Positions 43,118-51,292 of a DNA stretch of 64,000 nt are shown here, piece by piece. Within the stretch, counting starts at the first letter, position 1, and each line of letters begins with the position of its first letter. The translations under genes and the position numbers were made by a program. Below the pieces are notes generated by a model that worked only from the letters and a program-made list of their open reading frames with translations, was not told the DNA's origin and searched no databases. This DNA is from BOG-1155 sp050012495 (lineage in GTDB: Bacteria; Desulfobacterota; Syntrophorhabdia; Syntrophorhabdales; WCHB1-27): assembly GCA_050012495.1 (NCBI GenBank), contig JBEKHB010000001.1, positions 62,001-126,000 of the forward strand. The letters are read 5' to 3'.

Positions 43118-43719
43118 TGGGTAAAGAGACGACGCTATTCGAATCCATCCCGACGACGTGGAAGCAGTTCGAGGCGGCCGTCGAGCGGCTGCACTACAAG
43201 ACCTATTGGCAGCGGTTCGGGAAAAACGACAGGCTGACCCTTCAGCAGAATTGGCATGACGACTTCTGGAAGCAGTACCCGCACCTTCAGAACCTCGACC
43301 TCCGCTATGGCATCGAGGTGGATCACTACGTTGAAAACACCGCGAACCTGAACGAGTCGAAAAAGGCGGTCCTTACCGTGGCCGGCGATCTCCTCGAGGA
43401 GGCGCGCAGAAGGGTGGAGCGCCTGGGGCGGCTGTGGCCGGCGCTGGAGGCCCTGGTAGGCAGGAACGCCGGCAAGAGATACGGCCTCATCGACATCAGG
43501 CTGGACACCCAGCGGATCGTCGTCACCGATCACGATTACGAGGTTACCGTCACGGACGATCTCAGGGTTGAGAAGGTCATGATCGAAACGCGCGGCAAGG
43601 CTGCGCGCGAGGATCTGGAACGGTTGATCGTTATGATCGACGCCACGAGGGATGAATACGAGCGGGAGCTACTCGAACCGCTCAGACAGGAGAAGAGCGA
43701 TGGCGACCCTCAAAAGTAA
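43117..43719 (+). CDS. Hypothetical phage-type protein
   Basis: A protein of 200 residues from a GTG that shares one base with the previous stop. The N-terminal half is aromatic-rich (YKTYWQRFGKNDRLTLQQNW). The central part is a long helix rich in Arg and Glu (LLEEARRRVERLGRLW). No family recognised. Confidence 0.55.
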   Translation: MGKETTLFESIPTTWKQFEAAVERLHYKTYWQRFGKNDRLTLQQNWHDDFWKQYPHLQNLDLRYGIEVDHYVENTANLNESKKAVLTVAGDLLEEARRRVERLGRLWPALEALVGRNAGKRYGLIDIRLDTQRIVVTDHDYEVTVTDDLRVEKVMIETRGKAAREDLERLIVMIDATRDEYERELLEPLRQEKSDGDPQK

Positions 43720-43882
43720 TCCTCGTAACAGGCTCGAAGGCGATTGGTTCAAGCCAGCCAAGTATCCCGAAGATGTTTTTGTCTGTCCCCTATGTGGCCG
43801 ACCTGAAACGACGGGAGTTTATAAGAAGGAGTGCCACTGTTGGGACGATCAGAAGAAGAGCGAAGGAGGAGGTGAAGCATGA
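43700..43882 (+). CDS. Small zinc-finger-like protein
   Basis: A protein of 60 residues with CPLCGRPE and, after about ten residues, CHCW. AGGAGA lies before the ATG. It overlaps its upstream neighbour by 20 bases and the next gene by four. Confidence 0.5.
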   Translation: MATLKSNPRNRLEGDWFKPAKYPEDVFVCPLCGRPETTGVYKKECHCWDDQKKSEGGGEA

Positions 43883-44073
43883 ATCTGACGCAGGAAGACT
43901 GGAGTGAGATTTACAACGCGCTGGCATCAAAGCATGCGGCGCTTCAGGCAGGAGAGTATGGAGAGAGCGACGGCGATCTCAACGTGGAGGCGTGGGCCGC
44001 ACACCTGCAGGAGATCATGACGAAGATCGGGCCGGACGGAGAGGACGCTTTCAGGGAGGTGACCGGTGGCTGA
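43879..44073 (+). CDS. Small hypothetical protein
   Basis: An acidic helical protein of 64 residues (MNLTQEDWSEIYNALASKHA). It overlaps both neighbours by four to eight bases, consistent with coupled translation into ParB. Confidence 0.5.
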   Translation: MNLTQEDWSEIYNALASKHAALQAGEYGESDGDLNVEAWAAHLQEIMTKIGPDGEDAFREVTGG

Positions 44074-44911
44074 AACCATGATCCCTATCACCCTTATCTA
44101 CCCCAATCCGAACCAGCCCCGGAAAGCTTTCGACCCCGAGAAGCTCCAGGAACTCGCCGGCTCCATCAGGGAGTACGGCGTCATGGAGCCCATCGTCGTC
44201 ACTCCCAGGGGCGACCGGTACATGATTATCGCGGGAGAGAGGCGCTTTCGCGCTTCCACTCTCGCCGGTCTGACAGAAATGCCTGTCAGCGTAAAGGAGG
44301 CCGACGACAGGCTGGTGGAGGAACTTGCCCTCCTCGAGAACGTCCAGCGCCAGGACCTCACCATGATCGAGGAAGCCAGGGGGTACCAGGCGCTCATCGA
44401 CCGGGGTATGAGCAAAGAGGAGCTTGGCGCGAAGGTCGGCAAGCAGGTATGGTTCATCGAGAAGCGGACGGCCCTCTTGAGCCTCTCGCCCGAGCATCAG
44501 AAGCTCGTGGAATCGGGGAGGCTGGACCACAACGAGGCGTACGAAATGACCCGCGTTCCGGAGGGCAAGCGGGTGCTCATTCTGAAAAAGATCATGGCCG
44601 GGGAGCTCGGGACCTACAACAAGCTCCGCGCCTTCGTGGACGGCCTGATTGCGTCGGAACGGCAGGAGACCATCTTCGCGCTCCAGGAATTCACGCCGGC
44701 GGAGAAGGCGGCTGTCGACCTGTTCGCCCTGACAATGCGAAACATCGACTCGTTCGTTTCCAAGGTCGAGAACGAAGAGGCTTTGAAAAAGGCGGCCTTT
44801 CACTCCGCGATAGTCGCGGACCAGCTTGACCTCATCATCAAGCACCTGATGAGATTGAGAAAAATCGTCCTGGCGGGCTCTGGCATCAAAGACGCCGTAG
44901 AAGCGGCATAG
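44066..44911 (+). CDS. parB: ParB-family partition-like protein
   Basis: A protein of 281 residues. The N-terminal ParB/CTPase domain has ITLIYPNPNQPRKAF, GVMEPIVVTPRGD and GERRFRASTLAGL; the helix-turn-helix region follows with LLENVQRQDLTMIEEARGYQ. It starts at a GTG inside the previous gene. No parA or parS-like repeat was seen, so it may act in transcription or replication rather than in classical partition. Confidence 0.85.
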   Translation: MAETMIPITLIYPNPNQPRKAFDPEKLQELAGSIREYGVMEPIVVTPRGDRYMIIAGERRFRASTLAGLTEMPVSVKEADDRLVEELALLENVQRQDLTMIEEARGYQALIDRGMSKEELGAKVGKQVWFIEKRTALLSLSPEHQKLVESGRLDHNEAYEMTRVPEGKRVLILKKIMAGELGTYNKLRAFVDGLIASERQETIFALQEFTPAEKAAVDLFALTMRNIDSFVSKVENEEALKKAAFHSAIVADQLDLIIKHLMRLRKIVLAGSGIKDAVEAA

Positions 44912-44975
44912 CCGCAGGACAAACCGCGTCCTCAGCATAAAAAAATAGCGAGACAAAAAGAATACAGGAGGCCTC

Positions 44976-45197
44976 ATGGCGAATCTAGAGTTGTTTCGTG
45001 AACTGGCGTCGCTTCTCGCAACCCGCGAGAAGAAACAAATCGGCATCCTCACTGACAAAGGCACGGTCACCGCTATTTACGATCCGCTCTTCAAAACCGT
45101 CTCGTTCGGCGGCATGACTGTCCCTGAGAAAGAGTTGGGCTTCTGGATGAAAGCGGTTTACGGCGCCACCGTGAAGAAGATCGTCGGTGTGGAATGA
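44976..45197 (+). CDS. Small hypothetical protein
   Basis: A protein of 73 residues (MANLELFRELASLLATREKK) with a mixed fold and no recognised motifs. AGGAGGCCTC precedes it. It overlaps the following gene by four bases. Confidence 0.55.
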   Translation: MANLELFRELASLLATREKKQIGILTDKGTVTAIYDPLFKTVSFGGMTVPEKELGFWMKAVYGATVKKIVGVE

Positions 45198-45454
45198 GCT
45201 GCAAAGCGTGTACTCACTACAAGGGCAAGGTGAATCTCCCAATAAAGGATGCAGCAGGCAAGCCTCGGCGTCATTGGGTGATGGTCTGCCACATGATCGG
45301 CTATGTGGAGATTCTGCCCCCGAAGTTTGCCGGAGTCTGCACAGCATACGCCCCGCCCGTAGGGCGGGCAAATAAAAACTCAGGAGGGTTTCATGGCAAA
45401 GGTCACGGCATTAAAGCAGAAGCAGGAAGAGAAACAGGGATTCAGCATCGATGA
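45194..45454 (+). CDS. Small cysteine-containing protein
   Basis: A protein of 86 residues with CKACTHYKG near the start and two further cysteines (VCHM, VCTAY), which may bind a metal. Its last 20 codons overlap the next gene. The start overlaps the previous stop by four bases. Confidence 0.45.
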   Translation: MSCKACTHYKGKVNLPIKDAAGKPRRHWVMVCHMIGYVEILPPKFAGVCTAYAPPVGRANKNSGGFHGKGHGIKAEAGRETGIQHR

Positions 45455-46031
45455 CATCCTCTCCACGGCAACGCAGCCGAAAGAAGCGAAGTCGTCCTCG
45501 AAGGTCCCGGTCCTCACCGTCGGCAAGGACGTCCAGCAGAAGCTCGCCAGGCTCCGCGAGATCAAGGAACTGCTCGACAGTCTGGAAAGCGAGTGGGATC
45601 TCCTCTCGGCAGAGACGACCGCCCAGGTCGAGCCTATGCGCGCCGACATCATCAAGCGCCTGGGCTATACGTCCTCAGTGAAGGCGCTCGACACGAACGG
45701 CCTGGCAGCCACGTTAAGCTGGAGCACGAAGTATTCGGCGGTCGATCTGTCGAATGCCCCTACCATCGAGGCGGCCATCGGCAAGGATCGGGCAACTCAG
45801 TTCTTCACCCGGGAGATGAAGATCACCGTCAAGGACGTCACCGAGGACGCCCTGCGGGATCTCATTCAGTCAGTCGGTCCGGAGCGGTTCGCGCAGTTCT
45901 TCGCGGTGGAACGCTGGATGTCCCCGACGAAGGCATACAGCGAGCAGTGGTACACGGCTTTCAGCGAGAAGGAGCGCACGGCCCTGGCACCCATCGTCAG
46001 GCAGTACAAGCCGAGCATCCGGGTGAAGTGA
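45393..46031 (+). CDS. Hypothetical protein
   Basis: A protein of 212 residues. A lysine/glutamate-rich N-terminus is followed by a helical segment (LARLREIKELLDSLESEWDL). The C-terminal domain contains TLSWSTKYSAVDLSN and RFAQFFAVERWMSPTKAYSE. CAGGAGGG lies before the ATG. Not recognised; its position in a replication-like operon is the only functional clue. Confidence 0.6.
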   Translation: MAKVTALKQKQEEKQGFSIDDILSTATQPKEAKSSSKVPVLTVGKDVQQKLARLREIKELLDSLESEWDLLSAETTAQVEPMRADIIKRLGYTSSVKALDTNGLAATLSWSTKYSAVDLSNAPTIEAAIGKDRATQFFTREMKITVKDVTEDALRDLIQSVGPERFAQFFAVERWMSPTKAYSEQWYTAFSEKERTALAPIVRQYKPSIRVK

Positions 46032-46315
46032 TGGATGCCGACATCCGGCTTGCAATGCGGCTTATGAAGATGGGAGCCGCCGATTGGGAGAAAGCCGTCG
46101 ATCAGACGTCTACAAGGGATCGCGACGATGTACGGCGTTACCTGGAGGGCATGGCAGAAAGAGCGGCGGCACTGGCTGGCTATATCGACGAACGCCATGG
46201 CTATGGCTGCGGAGATCAGGGGCACAAGGCGGCTGTAAAGCGGGCGAACAGGAACGGGAAGATGGTATGGATGCGGGTTTTCGGTTACAACGCCTATCAC
46301 GATCTCACAATATGA
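46031..46315 (+). CDS. Small hypothetical protein
   Basis: A protein of 94 residues beginning MDADIRLAMRLMKMGAADWE. The end is basic with several aromatics. The TGATG overlap with the previous gene suggests re-initiation. Unknown family. Confidence 0.5.
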   Translation: MDADIRLAMRLMKMGAADWEKAVDQTSTRDRDDVRRYLEGMAERAAALAGYIDERHGYGCGDQGHKAAVKRANRNGKMVWMRVFGYNAYHDLTI

Positions 46316-46323
46316 GGTGCACT

Positions 46324-46527
46324 ATGGTTGAAATGCGAGGCAGAAACGGGTGGTTTAAGCTGGATACCGCGTCCGTCCTTGTCGGATCGGCGACAGATGA
46401 GGTCTTTGTGGACTTCTATTCGAAGAAGACAGGACAGAATCCGCCGGTCATAATCACTGGAACGAAGAAGGAGGTGGAGACGTTGCTTCAAACCCTTCTC
46501 GACAAGGTGAAAGGGGGTGCTGGATGA
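46324..46527 (+). CDS. Small hypothetical protein
   Basis: A protein of 67 residues, beta-rich (WFKLDTASVLVGSATDEVFV). GAGGTG precedes the start and it overlaps the DNA ligase gene by four bases. Confidence 0.5.
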   Translation: MVEMRGRNGWFKLDTASVLVGSATDEVFVDFYSKKTGQNPPVIITGTKKEVETLLQTLLDKVKGGAG

Positions 46528-47150
46528 TGCCCTACTGGTTCCCCTGCAAACCCAACCGCCTGAGCCTGACGAGCGAGCTTTTTACGCGGCTCGACAATGA
46601 CCCCGGCTGGATCGCCGAGGTCAAGAAAAACGGGTGGCGTTGCCTTGCCTACAAGGAGGGCGGCGTCCTCACGCTCTGGACGCGCCACCATACCACCATC
46701 AACGCCCCGCTCCCTGACATCCGCAACCTTCTGACAAAGATATTACCCGACAGATGCGTCATCGACGGGGAGCTGATCGAGAACAGGACGAAGGGGGTCA
46801 AAGGCATCTACTACGTGTTTGACATCCTGGTGCTCAACGGTGCGTTCCTCAACCTCCCACTGCAGGAAAGGCGGCAGCTTCTCGAGCCGATCATCGAGCT
46901 GGGCCTCCTGAAGATTTCGGAAAGGGGCGGCCATGCCGGCCCCATCGAACTGGCCCGTCAGTATCAGATCGGCAAGGTGAAACTCTACCATGAGAGCATC
47001 CAGGGCGAGGAAAACGAGGGAATCGTGCTCAAGCACGTGAACAGCGCGTACAACGCATCCCCTGCCCGCTGCCTACAAAACCCATACTGGCTGAAGGTCA
47101 AGCGCCTTGAGAAACACGTGACAGGGATGAATTATGGCAAGAGTGAATAG
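46524..47150 (+). CDS. Minimal ATP-dependent DNA ligase
   Basis: A nucleotidyltransferase-only ligase of 208 residues. Motif I is KKNG (K34-G37), the adenylated lysine being K34. Motif III DGELI, motif IIIa YYVFDIL, motif IV EGIVLKH and motif V WLKVKR are all present. No OB-fold follows, which is unusually short compared with phage and bacterial LigC/LigD-type enzymes. It would seal nicks in DNA or act with a partner for DNA contact, possibly the clamp encoded three genes on. Confidence 0.82.
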   Translation: MMPYWFPCKPNRLSLTSELFTRLDNDPGWIAEVKKNGWRCLAYKEGGVLTLWTRHHTTINAPLPDIRNLLTKILPDRCVIDGELIENRTKGVKGIYYVFDILVLNGAFLNLPLQERRQLLEPIIELGLLKISERGGHAGPIELARQYQIGKVKLYHESIQGEENEGIVLKHVNSAYNASPARCLQNPYWLKVKRLEKHVTGMNYGKSE

Positions 47151-47379
47151 GTTTCAGCGCAGCGGTTGGAAGTCGCCGGTCTATCAGTGCCGCCTTTGCG
47201 CCAAGCTCACGAGAGAGACCGGCGAAGGCGAAAGCGACATCGAACTGTGCCGGTCCTGCAACGCCATGAGCGGGCAGGAGAACGCCCACAACGACGACGG
47301 GCACCCTGGGGCGTTCCGCGACTGCCAGGTGTGCAAGGACTCCCTGAGAGGAGACTGGAATCCCGATTTCAAGTTTTAA
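47134..47379 (+). CDS. Small zinc-ribbon protein
   Basis: A protein of 81 residues with three Cys pairs: CRLC, CRSC and CQVC. Two metal sites or one ribbon plus an extra pair are possible. It overlaps the ligase gene by 17 bases. A partner or adaptor for the ligase or clamp is an attractive but untested idea. Confidence 0.55.
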   Translation: MARVNRFQRSGWKSPVYQCRLCAKLTRETGEGESDIELCRSCNAMSGQENAHNDDGHPGAFRDCQVCKDSLRGDWNPDFKF

Positions 47380-47427
47380 CCCAAATACGCCCGGCCGTGG
47401 GCGAATCGCGGCCAAAAAGGAGAGTAC

Positions 47428-48924
47428 ATGAAAGAGAACACCGCAAAGAAAAAAATCCCGGTAACGAAGAAGGTGGCGAAGGCAGAGAAGGTCAAGAAGG
47501 TAGCGAAGGCTGAGAAGGTCAAGAAGGTGGCGAAGGTGGCGGCGCCTGTTCCGGTAGTGGAGGAGAAGGCCGCGCCGGCCGTGGAGACCGCGACCGTGGA
47601 GAAGACCGATCAGGCCCCCGCAGACGCCAAACTCTGCCCGAAGTGCAACGGCTACTACCCTGGGGATACGTGCCCGAATTGCTCCGCAGAGACGGACCTC
47701 CCCGAGCCGCCCAAGATGAAGACCGTGTACGGCGATATCGAAGGGCCTCACGAGGCGGAGGCAGCGGCGCCCGCCACTCAGGAGGAGGCGCTTGCCTTCG
47801 AGGAGCCCCTCACCGGCGCCAGACTCGACACGCACAATCTCCCCAAAGAGGAGCCGTTTGAGCCCCTGCACCTGGAATTTTCCAGGCAGGTCTTCATCGA
47901 GGCCATGAAGGTCGCCATGGACATCACGGAAAAGAAGAGCATCATGCCTATCCTTTCTCACGTCCATCTGAAGTCCGACGCTCCAAATGGCGAGTACACA
48001 AGCTGCACGCTGGAGGCCACGGACCTTCAGATAACCTGGGTCAGACGGATTCATGGCAAGGGCGATGCGGTGAACCGCTGCATCCCCGGCAAGCTTCTTA
48101 TGAACGAAATCAAGGCGCTGCCGGATGGCGCCAATGTCGAGCTCACCTTCAGCCGTCACGCCGTCAGCGTGAACGGACGCTGCGAGATCCTCACCCCGGA
48201 TGCTGAAGAGTTTCCGGAGATCAAGGTCAATGCCGGCGTCGAGCAGCCGGACGCGGTGCTGATCGAGAACCTGTCTGACGGGTTGAAGCAGGTGTTTCCC
48301 GCGATCTCAACAGACGAGACCAGGTACGTGCTCACGGCGGTCCTCATCGATCCCGAGCACGGCAAGGTGGTAGGCACGGACGGGTTCAGGATGCATTTGA
48401 GCGACATCAAGGGCCCGGGACCGCGCCTTCTCGTCCCCAGGGATGCGGTGAGGCTGCTCACGAAATACGGCAACAGCAACACCGTGTGGCTTCTCGACGA
48501 GAGGACGGCGTGCTTCGCCGTGGCCGGCGGGGTGATCGCCACCAGGCTGATGGACGGCAATTTCCCCGACTATGCGGGGGTGTTCCCGAAGAACCTCAAA
48601 ACCACCATCACCTTTAACAGCGCGGAGTTCCTGAAGCTGCTGGAGGGCGCCCTGGCTGTTGAGGAGAGGGTTGTCCTCAGCCTCGACGACGGCCACCTGG
48701 GCCTTCAGAGCGAGAATGGCGTCGGCACGTATGACTGGAAGCTGGCAGCCGAAGTCAAAAACTACGTGGGGCCGAAAAAGAAGTTCCGCCTGGTGTTCAA
48801 CGGCAAGTTTCTGGTGGAGGCGCTCAAGTCCTACCCGGCAATGCTTACTACCCTGGGTGCTCCTGACGGGTACGGTGCGTGCCTCATCAACGAGAAGGCC
48901 ATCGTAATGCCGATCAGGGAATAA
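47428..48924 (+). CDS. Beta sliding clamp-like protein with lysine-repeat and zinc-ribbon N-terminal extension
   Basis: A protein of 498 residues. Residues 1-40 are a lysine/alanine repeat (KKVAKAEKVKKVAKAEKVKK), like histone-H1-type tails. Residues 70-85 form a CPKC...CPNC zinc ribbon. An acidic, proline-rich linker leads to a DnaN-type clamp from about residue 150 to the end: ITEKKSIMPILSHVHLKSDA, GTDGFRMHLSDIKG, and ATRLMDGNFPDYAGVFP. In host DnaN the N-terminal extension is absent. AAAGGAG precedes the start. It probably tethers a phage or element polymerase, or the minimal ligase, to DNA. Confidence 0.8.
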   Translation: MKENTAKKKIPVTKKVAKAEKVKKVAKAEKVKKVAKVAAPVPVVEEKAAPAVETATVEKTDQAPADAKLCPKCNGYYPGDTCPNCSAETDLPEPPKMKTVYGDIEGPHEAEAAAPATQEEALAFEEPLTGARLDTHNLPKEEPFEPLHLEFSRQVFIEAMKVAMDITEKKSIMPILSHVHLKSDAPNGEYTSCTLEATDLQITWVRRIHGKGDAVNRCIPGKLLMNEIKALPDGANVELTFSRHAVSVNGRCEILTPDAEEFPEIKVNAGVEQPDAVLIENLSDGLKQVFPAISTDETRYVLTAVLIDPEHGKVVGTDGFRMHLSDIKGPGPRLLVPRDAVRLLTKYGNSNTVWLLDERTACFAVAGGVIATRLMDGNFPDYAGVFPKNLKTTITFNSAEFLKLLEGALAVEERVVLSLDDGHLGLQSENGVGTYDWKLAAEVKNYVGPKKKFRLVFNGKFLVEALKSYPAMLTTLGAPDGYGACLINEKAIVMPIRE

Positions 48925-48968
48925 TCACATGAGCCCGCCCGTGGGCCTTGTGTAAGGAGGGAGCAGAA

Positions 48969-49024
48969 TGATCTACGCCATTGGGTATCAGAATCTCATC
49001 AAGGAGGCGATAGAGGCGGCATAA
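48969..49024 (+). pseudogene. 18-codon stub resembling a DUF488 N-terminus
   Basis: MIYAIGYQNLIKEAIEAA with a strong AAGGAGGG before it. IYAIGYQNL is the usual opening of DUF488-like proteins, but a stop and a terminator follow at once. It is best read as a truncated gene that ends at the operon terminator. Confidence 0.45.
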
Positions 49025-49026
49025 CA

Positions 49027-49061
49027 AAAAGGGCGGGCTTTCAGGCCCCGCCCTTTTTTTG
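49027..49061 (+). terminator. Intrinsic terminator of the small-gene operon
   Basis: GGGCGGG pairs with CCCGCCC around a nine-base loop, with flanking A-run and seven Ts, so it could work in both directions. Confidence 0.93.
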
Positions 49062-49245
49062 TCGCGTCGCCGTGTCGAGGATGGCGTATAAAGGCTTCCT
49101 TCCTGGAAGCCGCAACTTTGCCGATTCTGGGCACATTAAAGATTATTAGTGATAATCGAGTGACCGCTCTTGGTATATTTCTGCGTCCAGTGAAAGAAGC
49201 GAAGAACGTGCTTGTCGTCCCTCCTTCTAAATCCAACTTTCCAGC

Positions 49246-49274
49246 TTGACGGCTATATTTGACTACACTATAAT
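49246..49274 (+). promoter_or_regulatory. Promoter of the first reductive-dehalogenase-like gene
   Basis: TTGACG, 17 bases, TATAAT. It lies 28 bases before the start codon. Confidence 0.85.
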
Positions 49275-49275
49275 A

Positions 49276-49284
49276 GGTCAGACC
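49276..49284. promoter_or_regulatory. FadR/FCD-type operator candidate
   Basis: GGTCAGACC is a perfect 4-1-4 palindrome and fits the TGGTC-N-GACCA core of FadR-family sites. It covers the predicted transcription start, where a repressor would block the promoter. The likely ligand-controlled regulator is encoded at 50501. Confidence 0.5.
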
Positions 49285-49301
49285 GTGAGAGGAGGTGCTC
49301 C

Positions 49302-50468
49302 ATGAGCGGCTATCACAAGCGGGACCTTGGTACGTTTCCCATGCATACGATAAAGAGGGTCGACTGTCCTACCACCATCATACACGACGATGAGATAAAG
49401 AGGGTCGATGAACGCGACAGCGGCTTCAACAAGGCGGCCGTGGGCATCTACGGTCCTATCCTTGCGAGAGAGAGGCCGCGTTTCGTGGTGAAGCACCCTC
49501 TTTCAGGCGCCCTCGGCACGATGCAGGTATTCCTGCGGGGGATCGTGGACGGAATGGTGGCGGAGCAAAAGGCCCCTCTGCCGGAGGACCCGGCCGTTTT
49601 AGCCCGTCACATCAAGGAGACGGCCTACTTCCTCAGGGCCGATGCAGTCGGTATCTGCAAGCTCCCGTCCTATGCCGTCTACACCAACAGCTTCCCTCAC
49701 GGCGAACCGGTCGAATGCAGCCATAAGTACGCCATAGCCATTCTCATCGACCAGGACTATCGGACCTCCCACGCGACAAACGGCCACAACTGGATCAGCA
49801 ACTCGATGAGCTTCGTGGCCTATTCTGCATCGGGCTTTATCGCCTGTATCCTCGCCGACTATATCCGGAGACTCGGCTATCCGGCGAGGGCACACCATGC
49901 CCGCAACTACCAGATAGTCGCCCCACCGGTCCTGTTGTGGGCAGGTCTGGGCGAGATGTCCAGGATCGGCGACTGCGTGCTCCATCCCTTCATGGGTCCC
50001 CGTTTCAAGGCCGCGGTAGTGACGACGGATCTGCCCATGGCCGTCGATAAACCGATCGATTTCGGCCTGCAGGATTTCTGCTCCAGATGCAAGAAGTGCG
50101 CCCGCGCGTGCCCATCCGGCGCGCTCTCCGACGGCGGCAAGGAGATGTACAACGGCTACGAGCGCTGGCCCAGCGACATCCGCAAGTGCACCACCATGCG
50201 AGTAGGCAATCAGCACGGCTCCGGCTGCGGCACCTGTATCAAGGCCTGTCCCTGGAACAAGCCTTACGCACCGTTCCACCGGGCGGTCGGCTGGGCGATG
50301 CGCCATTCAGGCCTCGCACGGCGCGCGGCTGTATGGGGCGACGACCTCATGGGCTACGGCAAGGCCCATCCGGAAGAACAGTGGTGGCTTGATCTTGAGG
50401 ACGTAGACAGGGTGATGCAGCTACCCAGGAAGGAGCCGGGCAAGCACCTGTGGGCCGCGGATGAGTAA
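49302..50468 (+). CDS. Cytoplasmic reductive-dehalogenase-like iron-sulfur protein 1
   Basis: A protein of 388 residues with a QueG/RdhA-like corrinoid-binding core and two 4Fe-4S clusters near the C-terminus: C260, C263, C266, C270 and C296, C309, C312, C316 (CSRCKKCARACP and GCGTCIKACPW). There is no Tat signal (RRxFLK) and no membrane anchor gene beside it, unlike respiratory RdhA. AGAGGAGG precedes the ATG. It may catalyse a reductive cobalamin-dependent reaction in the cytoplasm. The substrate is unknown, and dehalogenation is not proven. Confidence 0.75.
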   Translation: MSGYHKRDLGTFPMHTIKRVDCPTTIIHDDEIKRVDERDSGFNKAAVGIYGPILARERPRFVVKHPLSGALGTMQVFLRGIVDGMVAEQKAPLPEDPAVLARHIKETAYFLRADAVGICKLPSYAVYTNSFPHGEPVECSHKYAIAILIDQDYRTSHATNGHNWISNSMSFVAYSASGFIACILADYIRRLGYPARAHHARNYQIVAPPVLLWAGLGEMSRIGDCVLHPFMGPRFKAAVVTTDLPMAVDKPIDFGLQDFCSRCKKCARACPSGALSDGGKEMYNGYERWPSDIRKCTTMRVGNQHGSGCGTCIKACPWNKPYAPFHRAVGWAMRHSGLARRAAVWGDDLMGYGKAHPEEQWWLDLEDVDRVMQLPRKEPGKHLWAADE

Positions 50469-50500
50469 GAACCGACTTAGAGACGCAAGGAGCGGGAACC

Positions 50501-51280
50501 ATGAAGAAGACTTTGTCTGAGGGGATACCAGTGACGCCTCCAATGTTTGAGCCCCTTGAAAACAAGCGTTACTCGGAGCAGATTGCCCATGTGATCCGGG
50601 AGCGGATATTTACCCAGAACCTCGAAAACGGTGCAAAGCTTCCCGCAGAACGACAGCTCGCCGAGGAACTCGCAGTGAGCCGCTCTGTGGTCAGGGAAAC
50701 GCTTCGGATGCTCGATGCGTCGGGTTACGTGAGCATCAGGAAAGGACCTCGCGGAGGTATTTTTGTATCGCAGGTTTATCACAAACCCATAAGCGATTCC
50801 CTCAAGAACCTTGCGGCCCATGGCCGGATATCAGTCGATCACCTCTTTGACGTGCGGCTCAAGCTCGAACCTTTTATGGCCATGGAAGCTGCGCGCCATG
50901 CGACCGACTCGGACATCGGGCGGTTGCAGGATTTGATGGCCGAGGCCGGTCAGTTCATTGATGACGCTGCCGCCCTGAAAGCAAGAAACATCCTCTTTCA
51001 CATTCTCCTCGGCGACGCATCTGGAAATCCTGTGTCGGCGATGTTTATGAGATCGATTGCTGATCTCCTCAACGAAATAGCCTATAAGTTCCTGGACCTC
51101 TCCTGCGAGCGTGTGTTCTTTAAAACACATTTGCGGATCCTGGAGCTTGTCTCGCACCACAAGGCCCGGGAGGCTCTGAAACTGGTAGAGAAAGACATTC
51201 TTGACGTGAAAAGGAGGCTGAGCAAGGCATTGCAGGAGGACGACAAGGTGCAGACCTTATCGCGCAAATCAATAAAATAG
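50501..51280 (+). CDS. GntR-family regulator, FadR/FCD subfamily
   Basis: A protein of 259 residues with a winged helix (GAKLPAERQLAEELAVSRSV followed by VRETLRMLDASGYV) and a helical FCD ligand domain (FDVRLKLEPFMAMEAARHAT). CAAGGAGCGGG lies upstream. Lying between the first dehalogenase-like gene and the TRAP gene, it probably represses this cluster through the GGTCAGACC site. It is a paralogue-level relative of the regulator at 25490. Confidence 0.86.
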   Translation: MKKTLSEGIPVTPPMFEPLENKRYSEQIAHVIRERIFTQNLENGAKLPAERQLAEELAVSRSVVRETLRMLDASGYVSIRKGPRGGIFVSQVYHKPISDSLKNLAAHGRISVDHLFDVRLKLEPFMAMEAARHATDSDIGRLQDLMAEAGQFIDDAAALKARNILFHILLGDASGNPVSAMFMRSIADLLNEIAYKFLDLSCERVFFKTHLRILELVSHHKAREALKLVEKDILDVKRRLSKALQEDDKVQTLSRKSIK

Positions 51281-51292
51281 GGGGGGGTATTT

